Part shown: positions 40,011 through 40,833 of the stretch, in pieces
Position numbering within the stretch: the stretch's first letter is position 1
Layout: every line of letters begins with the position of its first letter
NCBI RefSeq assembly: GCF_902705885.1
Contig: NZ_CACSIP010000006.1
Location: 68,714-109,546 of the forward strand
Origin: Mycolicibacterium austroafricanum
GTDB lineage: Bacteria > Actinomycetota > Actinomycetes > Mycobacteriales > Mycobacteriaceae
Direction of reading: 5' to 3'
Length of the DNA stretch: 40,833 nt
Made by a program: the position numbers and the translations under genes
Notes under the pieces: generated by a model
The model's input: the letters and a program-made list of their open reading frames with translations, nothing else
Databases searched by the model: none
Told to the model about the DNA's origin: nothing

Positions 40011-40833
40011 CGCCGCACCGGCGGTGTCCGCGTCGGCCGGACGCCGGCGGGCCGCCCGGATGCTGCAGCCCGTCGGTGCCCCCCGGTGGGGGATGGCCGT
40101 GTGGCTGGCCGTGGGGCTCGGCGCGATTCTCGGGGTCACCACGGCACTCGGTCATGCCGAGTGGGGCTCGGCCGTCGGCCTGGGGTTGGTGCTGACGGCG
40201 GTCCCGTCGCTGCCGCTGGCCTGGCGTCCGGCCCTGTCCACGATGGTGATCCGTGGGTGCGCGGTGCTGATCGGCGCCCTGGTCGCGATGCTGACCGCCG
40301 GACACCCCACGGTGCTCGCCGCGGCCACGGTCGCGATCGCGGTGTGCGGGGCCGCGCTCGCGCGTGTCGGGCCTACGGCTGGGCTGGCTGTGGTCCTGGT
40401 CGCCGTCGACCTGCCGGGGATGCCGCAGGGATACGGACCCGGCGCGGCTGCCGCGGCGCTGACGCCGTACGCGCTCGGCGTGCTGGTCGTGATGCTCACC
40501 TGGGGCGGGTGGTTCGGGTGCGCCGCGGCTGTCCGCCGGGCCCGCGGCGAACCGCCGGTGGCCGGGACGGCGGCAACTGCCTGGCGGGAACAGTGGCCAC
40601 ATGTGCTGCGGGTCGGCATCGCGGTCGCCGCAGCCGTGGCACTGGCACGCCTACTACCCGAGGATCTGATCGGTGGGCACTGGCTCGTCACCAGCGTGAT
40701 CCTCACCGTGCAGCCCACCGCCGGCGACACCGGAATGCGTCTGGCCCAGCGACTCTCGGGTAACACCGTGGGGGCCGTGATCGCCGCGGTGCTGCTCGGC
40801 GCCCACCCGTCGATCCCTGTTGTGGCGGCCCTG
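39997..40833 (+). CDS. FUSC family (fusaric acid resistance-like) membrane protein, partial
   Basis: The first 279 residues of a membrane protein cut by the right edge. A basic N-terminus is followed by helices at about 29-47, 52-70, 75-90, 93-108, 115-135 and 150-170. A second hydrophobic set starts near HVLRVGIAVAAAVALARLLPEDLIGGHWLVTSVILTVQPTAGDTGMRLAQRLSGNTVGAVI, the signature of the FUSC_2 domain (aromatic acid exporter family). The start is uncertain: GTG at 39997, 39988 or 40024, or ATG at 40060; none has a good ribosome site. It may be an efflux partner for toxic substrate or product, co-transcribed with the hydroxylase genes. Confidence 0.75.
   Translation, partial: MRTPDAAPAVSASAGRRRAARMLQPVGAPRWGMAVWLAVGLGAILGVTTALGHAEWGSAVGLGLVLTAVPSLPLAWRPALSTMVIRGCAVLIGALVAMLTAGHPTVLAAATVAIAVCGAALARVGPTAGLAVVLVAVDLPGMPQGYGPGAAAAALTPYALGVLVVMLTWGGWFGCAAAVRRARGEPPVAGTAATAWREQWPHVLRVGIAVAAAVALARLLPEDLIGGHWLVTSVILTVQPTAGDTGMRLAQRLSGNTVGAVIAAVLLGAHPSIPVVAAL

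Overview
The window is high-GC actinobacterial DNA. Gene content and order point to a mycobacterium, probably a fast grower of the Mycolicibacterium type. Most of the first 29 kb matches the conserved mycobacterial block around sigB, ideR, sigA, dut and dxs (the Rv2682c-Rv2713 region of M. tuberculosis, identified from memory of those proteins). No tRNA, rRNA, CRISPR array, insertion sequence or prophage is visible.

Left part (1-13.2 kb). The start of sthA runs off the left edge, followed by a DUF4192 gene and the iron regulator ideR. Then come sigB with a visible ECF-type promoter, a DUF3099 membrane protein, three small genes (DUF3039, DUF7455, DUF952), a YihY/BrkB membrane protein and an unknown membrane protein. 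Between that protein and sigA lies a variable patch: a large glycine-rich PGRS-like protein without a PE domain, and a frameshifted fragment of an O-methyltransferase. sigA, ppgK (polyphosphate glucokinase) and suhB follow; suhB carries an in-frame 21-bp minisatellite.

Middle part (13.2-29.3 kb). cei, a DUF4193 zinc-ribbon protein, DUF3093, dut, DUF3710, an alpha/beta hydrolase, an OB-fold/DUF3159 pair, the TrkA-type proteins CeoC and CeoB, and a KimA-like APC transporter that together look like a potassium-uptake locus. Then a TrmA-type RNA methyltransferase, a UPF0182 membrane protein, nhaA and dxs. Several genes lack a Shine-Dalgarno sequence but have a TANNNT -10 element 6-8 nt before the start codon, as expected for leaderless mRNAs. 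dut and DUF3093 appear to share one palindromic bidirectional -10 element.

Right part (29.3-40.8 kb). This is an accessory catabolic island and the most interesting part of the window. It holds a GntR/FCD repressor and a RidA-family protein, a CoxG-type SRPBCC protein divergent from an LLM-class flavin/F420 oxidoreductase with a small membrane protein, and a long operon: lipoprotein substrate-binding protein, ABC ATPase, two permeases, the three subunits of a molybdenum hydroxylase, and a FUSC-family protein cut by the right edge. A shared motif, ATTGGAT(A/C)C, overlaps or directly follows the -10 region at all three promoters, so the island reads as one regulon. The large hydroxylase subunit has the loop QYRGAGR rather than the CO-dehydrogenase loop, so the enzyme is not a CO dehydrogenase. 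The set suggests import and oxidative breakdown of an unidentified small, possibly nitrogen-containing, compound; the substrate cannot be read from the sequence.
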